The position numbers were made by a program, and so were the translations under genes. A stretch of DNA of 64,000 nucleotides from Pegoplata infirma (taxonomy: Eukaryota > Arthropoda > Insecta > Diptera > Anthomyiidae): contig OY992541.1 in assembly GCA_963921195.1 (NCBI GenBank), forward strand, positions 10,820,951-10,884,950, read 5' to 3'. Below are positions 9,775 through 20,292 of the stretch, one piece after another. The first letter of the stretch is position 1, and each line of letters starts with the position of its first letter. The notes under the pieces are model-generated. The model had not been told where the DNA came from. It did not search any database and was given only the letters and a program-made list of their open reading frames with translations.

Positions 9775-10481
9775 TGTGAAATGGTGCGAAAATACAATGA
9801 ATTTCATTTATAGGGTACATCTCCTGAGCGTTGGTCAAACAGACCAAAAATAATATATTCCTGGCACTTTCGCAATCAAGCAAAAACTACTAAGCCGATC
9901 CTAATGAATTTCCTGCACAGATAGTGCTAAAGGAGGGTGGAACTACTGGACATTTAAGAACACGATTCGACAAAGAGGCGTAAGTTGCCTAGCCCCTTTA
10001 TGCTATACTCAACGTTATTTTATCTTTTACTACTAATAGTACTCACCTAGCTGGAACTATAGTTCATGATAGAGTGCGATTCGGCAAAGGGGTAAAAAAT
10101 GCCACTTCCTTTTTTATTTAATAAAATTTATTTCTTCCTCCTCCGCAATCACACAAAAACGGCTAAACCGATTTCATTAAAATTTGCAGCATAGATAGAA
10201 CTTACCGAGGACACAACTTGCAACTTTAGCTATATTTAAAGCCACGATTCAATAAGAATGCGTAAAATGACTCGCCCCTTTGTACTATAATTAACGATAC
10301 GTCTGTCTGTTTCTCTACAGATTTCTCTATAGACAGTGCTAACCGAAGGTTGAAATAAGGGCTACTTCTAGACCCGGTCCCATGCTTTAGTTTTATCCGA
10401 CACTGTATATTAAGATCGAGATGCAAAAGAAAACAGAATCGATGTTTTCTTAGGGCCAGCAACGCGGACCGGGTCAGCTAG
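9775..10481 (+). mobile_element. Helitron-like 3' end, right copy (ends CTAG)
   Basis: About 707 bp, the inverted partner of 5965-6675, ending GGGTCAGCTAG. It contains repeated AAACGGCTRAACCGATTTC modules in the orientation opposite to the left copy. No coding content. Confidence 0.7.
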
Positions 10482-11130
10482 TTTTCTATAAAAAAATTGT
10501 CTTTAAAAAATTTTCTATATAAAATTTGTCGTCATTTTCTATAGAAAAATTATCTTTTAGAAATTTTCTATTGAAAAATTGTCTTCCAGAAATTTTCTAT
10601 CGAAAAATTTTCTTTCAGAAATTTTCTGTAGAAGAATTGTCGTTCAGAAAGTTTCTATAGAAGAATTGTGTTTGAGAAAATGTCTATAGAAAAATTTTCT
10701 GTAAGAAATTTTCTATAGAAGTATTTTCTTTCAGAAATTTTCTGTAGAAAAATTGTTTCTCAAAAATTTTCTATAAAAAAAATGTCTTTGAGAAATTTTC
10801 TATAGAAAAATTGTCTATTAGAAATTTTCTATTGAAAAATTGTCTTAGAGAAAATTTTTTATAGAAAATTGTCTGTTAGAAATTTTCTATAATAAATATG
10901 TCTTCTAGAAATTTTCTATTGAAAAATTGTCTTTGAGAAAGTTTCTATAGAAAAATTTTCTTCCAGAAATTTTCTATAGAAAAACTGTCTTTCAAAAATT
11001 TTCTTTAGAAGAATTGTCTTTCAGAAAGTTTCTATAGAAAAATTGTCTATCAGAAATTTTCTATAAAAGAATTGTCTTTGGGAAATTTTTTATAGAAAAA
11101 TTGGCTTTGAGAAAGTTTCTATAGAAAAAT
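10482..11130 (-). repeat. Degenerate ~28-bp tandem repeat, right arm of the giant inverted repeat
   Basis: About 23 copies of a unit like TTTTCTATAGAAAAATTGTC plus TTTCAGAAAT, the reverse complement of the array at 5345-5905. The last units (CTTTGAGAAAGTTTCTATA) mirror the first units near 5356. Confidence 0.85.
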
Positions 11131-11559
11131 TTAGATGTCACTGATCATGCTAAGTATGTATGTATTTTAAGCTTATTAATATTTATATTTAATTATTAAA
11201 CTAGTCGAATAGCCTGTCCCTGCCAGGCGGAATACCAAATCACTTTTCTCAATAATTCAAATTTTTTACCAAACTTTATAAAAAATTATGTTTGTGCTTC
11301 AAAAACTTAATATTGCTAGATTGAGTTACATCTATATATTTCCTAAACTGAAAAATAATTTAATGAGTATAAAAGGTTTTATTGATACAATTTTAGAACT
11401 TAATTTAGTACGCCCATTTCGTCTCTTTGTCCTTAACCCGGATATCAAAAATCCATCGTGTAGATCTGTCCCATGGTAACTCCTATATACATGGCAATTT
11501 TTATCTTTCTTAGTCATGAATGGTTTTAAAATTAGATAAAATGTTAAAAACACAATTTT
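11131..11559. other. AT-rich spacer, no gene seen
   Basis: Open frames here are short and overlap on both strands. No motif, repeat end or splice structure was recognised. Confidence 0.5.
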
Positions 11560-12727
11560 TTCACTTAAATTTTTCCTTATAATTCTCCGTACACAGTTTA
11601 AATATTAAATTTGACTTCAAAAGGACATGATCCATTGTCAATACTTTATGCTTAACAATTTTCAGCTTCCTTAGTCATTTGGGGTTTCAGAAATAGTTTA
11701 AATGTTTAAAAACTAAATTTCGCCGTCTTCCGCCATTGTCAATACTTTATGCTTTACAATTTTCAGCTTCCTTTGTCATTAGGGGTTTCAGAAATAGTTT
11801 AAATGTTTAAAAACTAAACTTCGCCGTCTTCCGCCACTTCCCCTGTCTTAAAGGCCGAAAATCCGGCTACGTTACAGATTATATATATTAGGTAAGATGT
11901 AAAAACATAATTTTTCCACGTCCATTTCTTCTCTTAATTCTCCGTCCATATTCCAAAATGTTTAAATCTGACTACTATAGGATAAGCTCCATCGTTAGTA
12001 CTATACTCGTATCCACGCCCCTTTTCCCTTTTAATTCTCCGCCCACAGTCCAAAAATTTTAAGTCTGACTACTTCAGGATATGCTTCAGTGTCAGGACAA
12101 TATGCCAATTTTCGGCTGCGTAGGTCATTAGGGTTAGTTAAATTTAAATATTGTAACGTGTCGGCAGAGGCGCTGTAGGGTAGTGGCCAGCCAGTTTAAC
12201 GGCACTTTCAGGGACGGTTCCAACCCTCCACTACAGCCCAGGGACAATCACAAATAAATTGTACTCGAACTATCAAAACAAAACTAAGCTCTACACTTTA
12301 AACTCAACGGGGAACATATTAAGAGGGAGGACTTGATGTTTGATCCCCTATGTAGCCCTCCCAAATTTAAAGTTAGTTAAATTAAAAAAATAAAACACAA
12401 TATTGCCTTGCCCCCTTTTCCTCTCAACTCTCCGTCTACATTCCAAAAATGTTAAATCGGACTACTTTAGAATATGCTTTATAGTTAGGACTACATGTTA
12501 GGAATTTTCAGCTTCCTAATTCATTGGGGCGGGGCGGAGCTTAAAAATACTCTAAAATGTTAAAAAAAATAATTTTGCCAATTCCCCTTTTTCTCGTAAT
12601 TCGCCGCCCACAGGCAAAAAATCCGGCTTCGTAAGAATCTGTCCCTGGTGTTTTACTGTATACATGCCAATTTTAAGCTTTTAAGGGCGGATTACTCAAC
12701 GAAAAGTTAGCTACTAACTGCCGATTT

Positions 12728-13524
12728 TTATTGGTTTGATTTTGGATATCTGCAAAGTAATATTTCCCTCTGGTAATATTTAGATTTTTATAAAATTTTT
12801 GTGTTTGTAAGAATTTTAATGAATTTAACAAGCAATGTTGCTTTAAATTGAAATCAGTTCGGTTTAAGTTTGGTGGCCATTGTATGTTGTTATGAAGTTG
12901 ATTTAAGCTCTTTGCCCAAAATATTTGTTTTTCCATAATTTTTTTAGTAAGTTTATGTGGGAGCCGAGATTCTGAAAATTCAAATAAAGTACGTTTTATG
13001 TAATTTAGTTGAACCAATATTAGTTGGATTTTCAAAGCCCGCTGTGACCTTATTGAATTAAATGGTACATGTCTCGTATGTCTCGCTATGCAACATAAGA
13101 GAAATTGAAAACATTTAACACTTCATCTGCAGATGCCCTATTTTTAATAATCTTAGGTTGCAAGCCTTTAAATTAACAACAATATCTGAAGAAATTTTGG
13201 TTAAAATATTGGATGGAGATTATTGTGATTGGGATATTTTAGTTACATACATTACCAATGCCTTACAATATCGAAAAACATTGATCAGTCAATTTAATTA
13301 TTAAATTACAAAAAGAAAAAGTATATATATTCATGCCTCATTAAAATCAACCAAAATAGTTTTAATATTTTTAACTAACAATATTTTTATTTTTTAAACC
13401 AACTTTTTCCGGCTAACGACTTTGTCAAAGCCGTACGTAATATTCATTATTATTTAAAATTCTCATTTCTAATTTATATTTATAAGTGTATTTTTGAAAA
13501 TAAAGAATTATTTACTACTACTTA
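12728..13524 (+). pseudogene. 5'-truncated, twin-primed LINE insertion
   Basis: The 17-bp direct repeat CTACTAACTGCCGATTT occurs at 12711-12727 and 13525-13541 and marks a target-site duplication. The right part (13085-13306, plus strand) reads like a non-LTR Pol C-terminus, with HFICRCPIFNNLRLQAF after one in-frame stop, and ends at a stop near 13304. It is followed by a 3' UTR and a (TAC)n-like tail. The left part is open on the minus strand (13035 towards 12728, with RLPHKLTKKIMEKQIFWAKS), so the 5' section is inverted relative to the 3' section. That is the signature of twin priming. The clade is uncertain; the microsatellite tail favours I/LOA/R1-like elements over Jockey. Non-functional. 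Confidence 0.65.
13410..13433 (+). other. 3'-UTR stem-loop of LINE
   Basis: CGGCTAACGACTTTGTCAAA followed by GCCG can fold as CGGCT/AGCCG with an inner GAC/GTC. A comparable structure sits in the other LINE tail at 20553-20579. It may be the reverse-transcriptase recognition hairpin. Confidence 0.4.
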
Positions 13525-14762
13525 CTACTAACTGCCGATTTAACGGAGCCTTATGTCAAAATTTGTATGAAAAAGTTAAATTAAACGAAGAGTTATTTTA
13601 TAACGGAGCATTGAGTAATCCTGCCTAAGTCTATCAATGAGATTCAAAAGGGCTGGATACACAAAAAATAAGAGAAACACAAAAAAAAATTATATATACA
13701 GAAAATAGATGGAAATAAATTTACCGCTCCCTTTTGCCTTTCATATTCTCCACCCATACACTGGATATCAAAAATCCAGATTCGTTTTGATCTTCCCCAT
13801 GAAACCTACTATATACATGCCACAATTTTCATCTTCCTAAGTCATTGGGGGTCTTCAAATATTAAAAAACCCAATTTTTCCTCGCTCTTCCATCTTTTAA
13901 TTCTCCGTCCACACTGTGGACTCCACAGTCGAGAAATTTTAAATCTGATTACTTCAGGATATTCTACATCGTAAGGACTATACGCTATGCATTTTCCGCT
14001 TCCTTTGAGGGCTTCAAAAGAAGTTAAAATGTTAAAAATCCCAATTTTGCCACGCCACTTTTCTCCACAATTCTCCGCCCACAAATTTTAAATCCGACTA
14101 CTTGGGAATATGCGCCATCGTTAGGACTATATTCTAGAAAGCTTCCTAAGTCATTAGGGGGCTTTAAATTAAGCAAAAATTTCAATTTTCATCTTCATAG
14201 GTCATTGGGGGTCTTCAAATTAGTTAAAATATTAAAAAACACAATTTTCCCACGCCCCATTTTTCTCTTAATTCTTCTTCCACAGTCTAACAAATTTAAA
14301 TCTTAAATCCGATTACTTCAGGATATGCTTCATTGTTAGAAAAAAATGCTATGCAATTTTCCGCTTCCTAAGTCATTTGGGAGCTTCAAAAGAAATAAAA
14401 ATGTTAAAAAATCCCAATTTTGCCACACCTCTTTTTTCCTCAATTCTCCGCCCACATTGCGAAAATTTTAAATCCGACCACTTGGGGATATGCGCCATCG
14501 TTAGAACTATATTCTAGGAAGTTTTCAGCTTCCTAAGTCATTAGGGGGCTTTAAATTAAGCAAAAATATAAAAAAATGAATTTTGCCACGCCCGCTTATT
14601 TCTCCGCCCACAGACAAAAAATCGAAAATCTGGCTACTCTAGGATCTGCCCCAGGTGTTTTACTATATGCATGCCAATTTTCAGTTTTGTAGCTCATCAG
14701 TGGGCTTCAAAAAGCTCTGGATAGAAAAAAAGAGGAACACACAAATAGGGAAATTATATATA

Positions 14763-17612
14763 GGGGTTTTCGTGTAAACTGACACAACTTTTGAAACCGA
14801 TCGGGATGCAATTTGCACCAAGGTTAGTCCTATTGGATAGTAGTTCAGACACAATTTTCAACGAAATCGGTCAAGGACTCTCTGAGTTAGAGGGGGTCGA
14901 AATTTGACATTTTGGCCAAAAGGTGTTTTTTCTCATCCATGTAACTTCTTACCTATTGTTTGTAGCAAAATGTGTTCCAAACAGTTTAGATAGCAATTTC
15001 TTCAATATTTCGAAAAAAAAAATTATAAAAAAAATAAAAAAAAATTTTTGATTTTTTTTTTAAATCCAAAACTTTTTGACTTTTTCCTCAACTCGGGCCC
15101 TTTTTTTTGACTCAAAAGAAAGCTTAGGTCTTTTCTTTTAAGAGCTATGGGATCGCTTAGTGGGATGCGAGTGGGATATCTATGAAAAAAAAAAATTGTA
15201 ACTTTGGAACACAAAAAACGGTTTTTCAATTTGCTTTATTAGGCGTGGGATAGCTCACTAATTTTCGATTTCGATCTGAGGCACCCTCTAATTTTTATGT
15301 GTTCGAAAAAGAAAGCATGAGCCAAAAAATAAGGGCGGTGGGGTGGGGCCATATGGCCCCTCATCGAGGTCAAAGTTGGGCGTAAAGAGGTAAAAATACT
15401 CAAAAAGCCCCACAACTGCCATAGAAACGCCCCTGGAAGGGTGCAATGTGAGACCGACCTCCAGTAATTTACTGCCCCCAACATTTTTCTTGAACATACC
15501 TAACCCGTATTTCCACTTCCTAAGGGGACTCCCATACAAAATGACATTCTTATAAAATTTGCTCCTACCGCTCTAACTGTCAATAGGCCCTATGGCATAG
15601 GGTGCCCCTAGAAAAGTAAAATGTATGACCGACCTCCAATATTTTTTCAATTCCAACAGTTTCTCAGAATATACCTGCCCATTATTTTCAACTCTTAAGG
15701 CGGTCCCCATTTTTTTAAATTGTTTTATCAGTTTTTAAAAATACATGTTTTTCTAATGAATGTATGGGAGCCCCCTTAGGGAGTGGAGATAGGGTATTAT
15801 TTTGTTCGGACAAAATGTTGGTAACTAAAAAATAATGGGGGTTGGTCGTAATTTTTACCTCTCTAGGAGGCACGGTAGGGGCGGCAGGAGCTGGGACCAC
15901 CCTAAGGGTTAAAGATACGTTGTAGGTATGTTTGCAAAATATGTATATGGAATTAATAAAAAAAATGGAGGTCGATCATATATTTGGCTCCAGTAGGATA
16001 AATTTTTTATAAAAATGTTTTGTATGGGAGCCCCCTTAGGAAGTGGAAATAGGGGTAAGGTATGTTCAAGAAAAATGTTGGGGGCAGAAAATTATTGGAG
16101 GTTCGTCTCACATTGCACCGCTCCAGGGGCGTTTCTAGGGCAGTTGTGGGGCTTTTTGAGGATTTTTACCTCTTTACGCCCAACATTGACACCGATGAGG
16201 GGCCATATGGCCCCGCCCCACCGCCATCATTTTTTGGCTCGTGCTATCTTTTTCGAACCAATAAAAATTAGAGGGTATCGCGGATCGAAATCGAAAACTG
16301 GGTAGCTATCCCACGCCTAATAGTGCAAATTGAAGAACCGTTTTTTGTGTTCCAAATTTAAAAAAAAAAAAAATTTCTTAGATATCCCACTCGCATTCCA
16401 CTAAGCGACCCCATAGCTCTTAAAGGAAATGACCTAAGCTTTCTTTTGAGTCAAAAAAGGGCCCGATTTGAGGAAAAAGTCAAAAAGGTTTTGGATTTAA
16501 AAAAAAAAACAAAAATTTTTTTTTAAATTTTTTTTCGAAAGATTGAAGAAATAGCTATCTAAACTATTTGGAGGTACTGCGCAATAACTCCCAAATGAAA
16601 TAAGTCCCAATGAAATAATTCCCAATGAAATAAGTTCCAAGAAAAATGAATTAACTCCACACTTTAAAAAATGAAATAACTCCCAAAGAAAAAATAAAAT
16701 ATGTCCCAATATTTGGGAGTTATTTAAAATCAAAATAATAACTCCCAAAAAAATTAAAGAACTCCCAATGAAATAAGTGAAAAAGAAAATGAAATAAGTT
16801 CCCATTGTTTTTTTGTAATAAAGGTTTTCTGTGTAGCCGGCCTTCGGCCGGGCTTAGGAATTACATACTCCATGCATTAAACCCACCCTCTCTGCAAACC
16901 AAAGCTAAGTATTTTGGTTATCAGGCTTTTTTGAGGCATAACAAATTTGATAGCGTAAAGGCCTGCTACCCTAGAAAACTTTACTTTGCGGAGAGGGTGG
17001 GTTTAATGCATGGATTTTGTAATCCCTAAGCCCGGCCGAAGGCCGCCTATGCAGAAAAAATTTTAAGCACAAAAAAAAAACAATTGCACAGAGGTGTATA
17101 TTGTTTTCAATTAAAATGAAATAAGTCCCACCATTGATGAAATAATTCCCAATGCTTAACAAGAAATGAAATAACTCCCAATCTATTTTTTGTTGGGGTT
17201 TTTTTCATTTGGAAGTTATTTCATAATGAAATAAACCCCAACAAAATTTGTGCAATAAGTCCCACTACACTGGGACTAATTTCATAATGAAATAAGTCCC
17301 AAATCGTATGTAAAATTTTTGGGAGTTGTTTCATATTTTTTTGGGAGTTATTTCATTTGGGAGTTATTGCGCAGTACCCTATTTGGAACACATTCTGCTA
17401 AAAACAATAGGTAAGAAGTTACATGGATGATAATAAATACCCCTTTGGCCAAAATGTCAAATTTCGATCCCCTCTAACTCAAAGAGTCCTTGACCAAATT
17501 CGTTGAAAAATTGTGTCTGAGCTACTATCCAATAGGACTAACCTTGGCGCAAATTTCATCCCTATCGAAAGACATCGGTTTCAAAAGTTGTGTCAGTTGA
17601 CACGAAAACCCC
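14763..17612. mobile_element. Large foldback element (outer inverted repeat)
   Basis: GGGGTTTTCGTGTAAACTGA at 14763 is mirrored by TCAGTTGACACGAAAACCCC ending at 17612. The mirror continues through the TTAGTCCTATTGGATAGTAG segment, the GCGTGGGATAGCT segment (15243 and 16302), a GGGCCATATGGCCCC-like segment and a CCCATACAAAA segment, with the centre near 15550-16015. Overlapping frames of 81-102 codons in the arms are mirror products and not genes. No flanking duplication was found. Confidence 0.8.
16572..17378. mobile_element. Nested foldback with 9-bp target duplication (Mutator-like)
   Basis: It starts GGTACTGCGCAATAACTCCC and ends with the complement. It is flanked by CTATTTGGA at 16563-16571 and again at 17379-17387. 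The opposite arm of the host foldback shows the uninterrupted site. The arms are made of repeated TGAAATAA(G/C)TCCCA words, and an inner inverted repeat includes GGCCTTCGGCCGGGC (about 16840) and its mirror (about 17030). A 9-bp duplication with long repetitive inverted ends fits non-autonomous MULE-type elements. No transposase. Confidence 0.8.
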
Positions 17613-17618
17613 CAAATG

Positions 17619-18346
17619 AGGCATTCCACACCAAATGTCCCGCTACAGAAAAACATGTGTCCCGTAAACTTCTGTTCCGTAAACTTCCGAATAGGTTGTT
17701 TGGATAGACCTATATGGAACTAAGAAAATTACGTTTTTGGTTTTTCTAATTTTCAAAAACTGGACTTAAAAGGCGTGGTCAAATATTGGAAAAATTGTCA
17801 AATTTGTGGTGAGTTGCCTTGATTAAATATTTATCACATTAAAACGGAATGCACCACAATCTCAAAAATTTACATTCTGATATAGTTTTGTATGGGCTAT
17901 CGATTAAAAATTTTTTTTTTGAAAATTTTCAGAACCCGTTCTGAAATTTTCCATTTTTTAAAAATGTTAATTTATTAAAAAACATGCCACTTCTTTTTTT
18001 CTTTTTTAAATTTTTTTTTTTAAAGTTTAGATGAGTTCTGAAAATTTTCCAAAAAAAAAAAAAATTAATCGATAGCCCATACAAAACTATATAAGAATGT
18101 AAATTTTTGAGATTGTGGTGCATTCCGTTTTTATGTGATAAATATTTAATCAAGGCAACTCGCCACAAATTTTACCATTTTTCCAATATTTGACCAAGCC
18201 ACCTAAGCCCAGTTTTTGAAAAATTGAAAAACCAAAAACGCAATTTTCTAAGTTCCATATAGGGCTATCCATACAACCTATTCAGAAGTTTACGGTACAC
18301 GTGTTTTTTTTTCGCTGGACATTTGATGTGGAATGCCTCATATATA
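17619..18346. mobile_element. Foldback element B, copy 1
   Basis: TGAGGCATTCCACACCAAAT at the left is mirrored by ATTTGATGTGGAATGCCTCA at the right, and both arms contain CCTTGATTAAATATTTATCA and GGGCTATCGATTAA. A second copy is at 38502-39563. The centre is T/A-rich with a short TTTAGATGAG spacer. Non-coding. Confidence 0.8.
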
Positions 18347-19394
18347 GATTTGCTGTGTTAAATTGGCTTAAAAGTATTTTACGAATTTTATGCTTATATT
18401 CAACAAAAATTTACCCAATTTGTAATAGTAAGTTTACATGCGTGCACTTATTCGAAAATTGGACAACCCCTAGTTCTTTCTGTATCTGCGGCTGCTAGTT
18501 GACGATTTCGGATTAACCCCCTAATTTTGTAAAACGCAACGCGCCTCGTTGTCAAAATTTCTGTGTAATATGTTTTTGTTACAACAATAAATTGTATTGA
18601 AATTTTGACAACGCGGCTCGTTGCGTTTTACAAAATTAAAGCATACATTTTTTAATGAAATCCTTTTTTTAAAATACATAACTGTGTTTGATACATCTTT
18701 AAATTGGTAAAATACATTTCTACAGTTATCTTTAAAAGTTAATGTACACTAAAAAAAAATAAAAAGTTTACAAAACCAGGACCGTGATCACGTTAAACTA
18801 TAGTTGAATATCGTCGATTTTTAGTGTTTTGTTCCTCCTGAACGAAAATGTTTTTTCAATATTTTTTAGTGTTTCTGAATTAGACGAAACAGAAAAACTT
18901 TCGTATTTCCTTTCACAACAATATTTAGATGTCGTTTATGCATAGTCAAGCCACAGATAATCTATTTAAAAAAAATCTAAAAAATCTTAGGGTGCGGGAG
19001 TCTTCCAAAAGTCAAATCCAAAAATATCATTCAAATCGGTCCAGCCGTTTGGCTGTAATTAATTTTGGCCAAAAAAGGGGTAACATTTCCCATAAGGATT
19101 TTGATCTGATTATCAACTACTTATATTTATTCTTTCTATTTAATTACAACTCATTTTCAATAACTTCAAACTGGTAACAATGGCCATCGTCTTGCTGTAG
19201 CGAAAAATACCAAGCGTTCTGTAGTTGAAAGAACGCTATCAACTAACCTACAGGGGCCACCTTATTTCCTTTAAAGCAATGCTACGATACCTACCCTAAT
19301 ATCCGCACCCAGACAATCCCAAAAAAAAAAAAAAAAAAAACAGTTTTACTCGTTTTTTGGCTTTATTTTGTTCTGAATGCGTTCTCACATATAC
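18347..19394. other. Repeat-rich intergenic segment downstream of Ank
   Basis: It contains a near-perfect hairpin at 18519-18646 (TTTTGTAAAACGCAACG with its mirror), a GGACCGTGATCACGT end at 18779 related to the element at 8796, a GTCCAGCCGTTTGGCTGTAA block near 19040, and an A22 tract at about 19320-19340. No gene was recognised. Confidence 0.55.
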
Positions 19395-19415
19395 TTTATT
19401 TTTAATATATTTATT
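19395..19415 (-). terminator. Ank polyadenylation signals
   Basis: On the minus strand AATAAA occurs at 19415-19410 and 19400-19395, about 145-165 bp after the stop codon, with another at 19367-19362. They are plausible 3' ends of the ankyrin transcript. Motif-based only. Confidence 0.45.
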
Positions 19416-19559
19416 AAATTATTTTGAATATACTTGGTATATTTTTATAACTATATTTTACGATAAATATAAATATTTTTTTTTTTTTGCATTTTCTTTC
19501 TTCATAAAGAGATTTTACACATACATATGTTTGTATTTTAATTCTAAAAATTTATCGAT

Positions 19560-19878
19560 TTATTTTTTACCGGGTTCTTCTATGATTGTATTTGCCGTTG
19601 AGGATTTTGTTTGTATATCACCATTTTTTAGTAAAGAATCATCATGTGTATCGTCCACGCCAACATTAGATTCAACATTAATTAGAGATTGCGTATTAGT
19701 GACTACATGTCTCTTAACGGTATCATCGTTATTTAAAGCCTCCAGAGTAGCAGCCAATAATTGATCTTCAGGTTGTGAAAAATTTAATTTCTCATTCTGT
19801 CTATTTACAACTTCAATGGGTTCACTTTCAAATTGTACAACAGTGGTGGTTGTGGTTTTAATGGTATTGCCATCATCA
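19560..19878 (-). CDS. Ank: Ankyrin, last coding exon (C-terminal tail)
   Basis: It follows a TTTGTCTTTAG acceptor and begins with one base that completes a Ser codon, then DDGNTIKTTTTTVVQFESEP. It encodes about 105 residues, Asp/Asn/Thr-rich and probably disordered, ending TIIEEPGKK and a TAA at 19560-19562. The phase matches the preceding exon. The plus-strand frame across the same bases is a shadow. The function of the tail is unknown; in ankyrins this region is regulatory and varies between isoforms. Confidence 0.88.
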
Positions 19879-19946
19879 CTAAAGACAAAATCAAAAAAAA
19901 AATTTTTTTGGAAAAGTTGAGCGATACTACAGCAATTTATACTAAC

Positions 19947-20025
19947 CTCGTTTCAACTACGACATCTGTTTCTTCATTTCTATCTGAGCTAACTGGAACA
20001 TTGACTTGAAGTTTTTTCAATATAT
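19947..20025 (-). CDS. Ank: Ankyrin, penultimate coding exon
   Basis: A 79-nt exon between TTTTTTAATTTTAG and the donor GTTAGTATA. With the G carried from the previous exon it reads DILKKLQVNVPVSSDRNEET and continues DVVVET. Only this frame is free of stops, and it fits both neighbours. It is a short charged linker in the C-terminal tail. Confidence 0.85.
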
Positions 20026-20100
20026 CTAAAATTAAAAAAAAAAAATCGGAAATAATTTAAAAGCTGTGGTTGGCGATTATGAAACACGAGGAATTTTCAC

Positions 20101-20292
20101 CATTATTTTCAATATTTTGTTGGGCTTGTTCTAGTACTTGACGTGTATGTTCCTCGGCTAGGCGTCGTATTGTATCAATATCATAGTCTGATATTTGGGC
20201 CGCATCATCACCGCCATCACTTGTCATAATAATATCGTTTATAATATTAGGCGTAGGAGGTGGTGTAGCTGCACATAGTTCAGGTTCTTCAA
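20101..20292 (-). CDS. Ank: Ankyrin tail exon with acidic linker
   Basis: A 192-nt exon after a TTTATTTCTTTAG acceptor. The leading TT joins the G left by the death-domain exon to make Val, then EEPELCAATPPPTPNI follows. The sequence has a Pro-rich start and a helical, charged second half (IRRLAEEHTRQVLEQAQQNI), possibly a short coiled coil. The donor is the non-consensus AATG|GTGAAAATT. It was chosen because it alone gives the phase needed by the next exon. If it is not used, the frame reads on for 12 residues to a stop, giving a shorter C-terminus. Confidence 0.85.

Larger units (their letters stand above)
12685..13625. mobile_element. Harbinger-like non-autonomous element, 3-bp TAA duplication
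   Basis: The ends GGGCGGATTACTCAACG and the complement of CATTGAGTAATCCTGCC form terminal inverted repeats, flanked by TAA at 12682-12684 and 13626-13628. A related right end at about 43466-43491 is followed by TTA. Three-base TWA duplications are typical of PIF/Harbinger. No transposase is encoded. It is inflated by a LINE insertion (12728-13524). Confidence 0.6.
11560..14760 (+). repeat. Degenerate ~155-bp tandem repeats
   Basis: At least eleven units can be tracked by AATTCTCCGCCCACA-like words (near 11581, 11937, 12036, 12430, 12598, 13748, 13900, 14071, 14271, 14441 and 14592). Each is followed by AAATCTGACTACTTCAGGAT, CTTCCTAAGTCATTAGGGG and a GCCACGCCCC word. Spacing is irregular, partly because of insertions. 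Non-coding. A separate GC-richer block at about 12140-12370 (GTGTCGGCAGAGGCGCTGTA) sits between units and was not identified. Confidence 0.75.

Noticed and set aside
15239..16305. Paired 81-102 codon frames in 15239-15539 and 16015-16305
   Set aside because: They mirror each other across the centre of the foldback element and have no protein features beyond the repeat.
19357..19764. Plus-strand 135-codon frame with apparent membrane segments
   Set aside because: It overlaps the last ankyrin exon in antisense and its hydrophobicity comes from the T-rich 3' flank.
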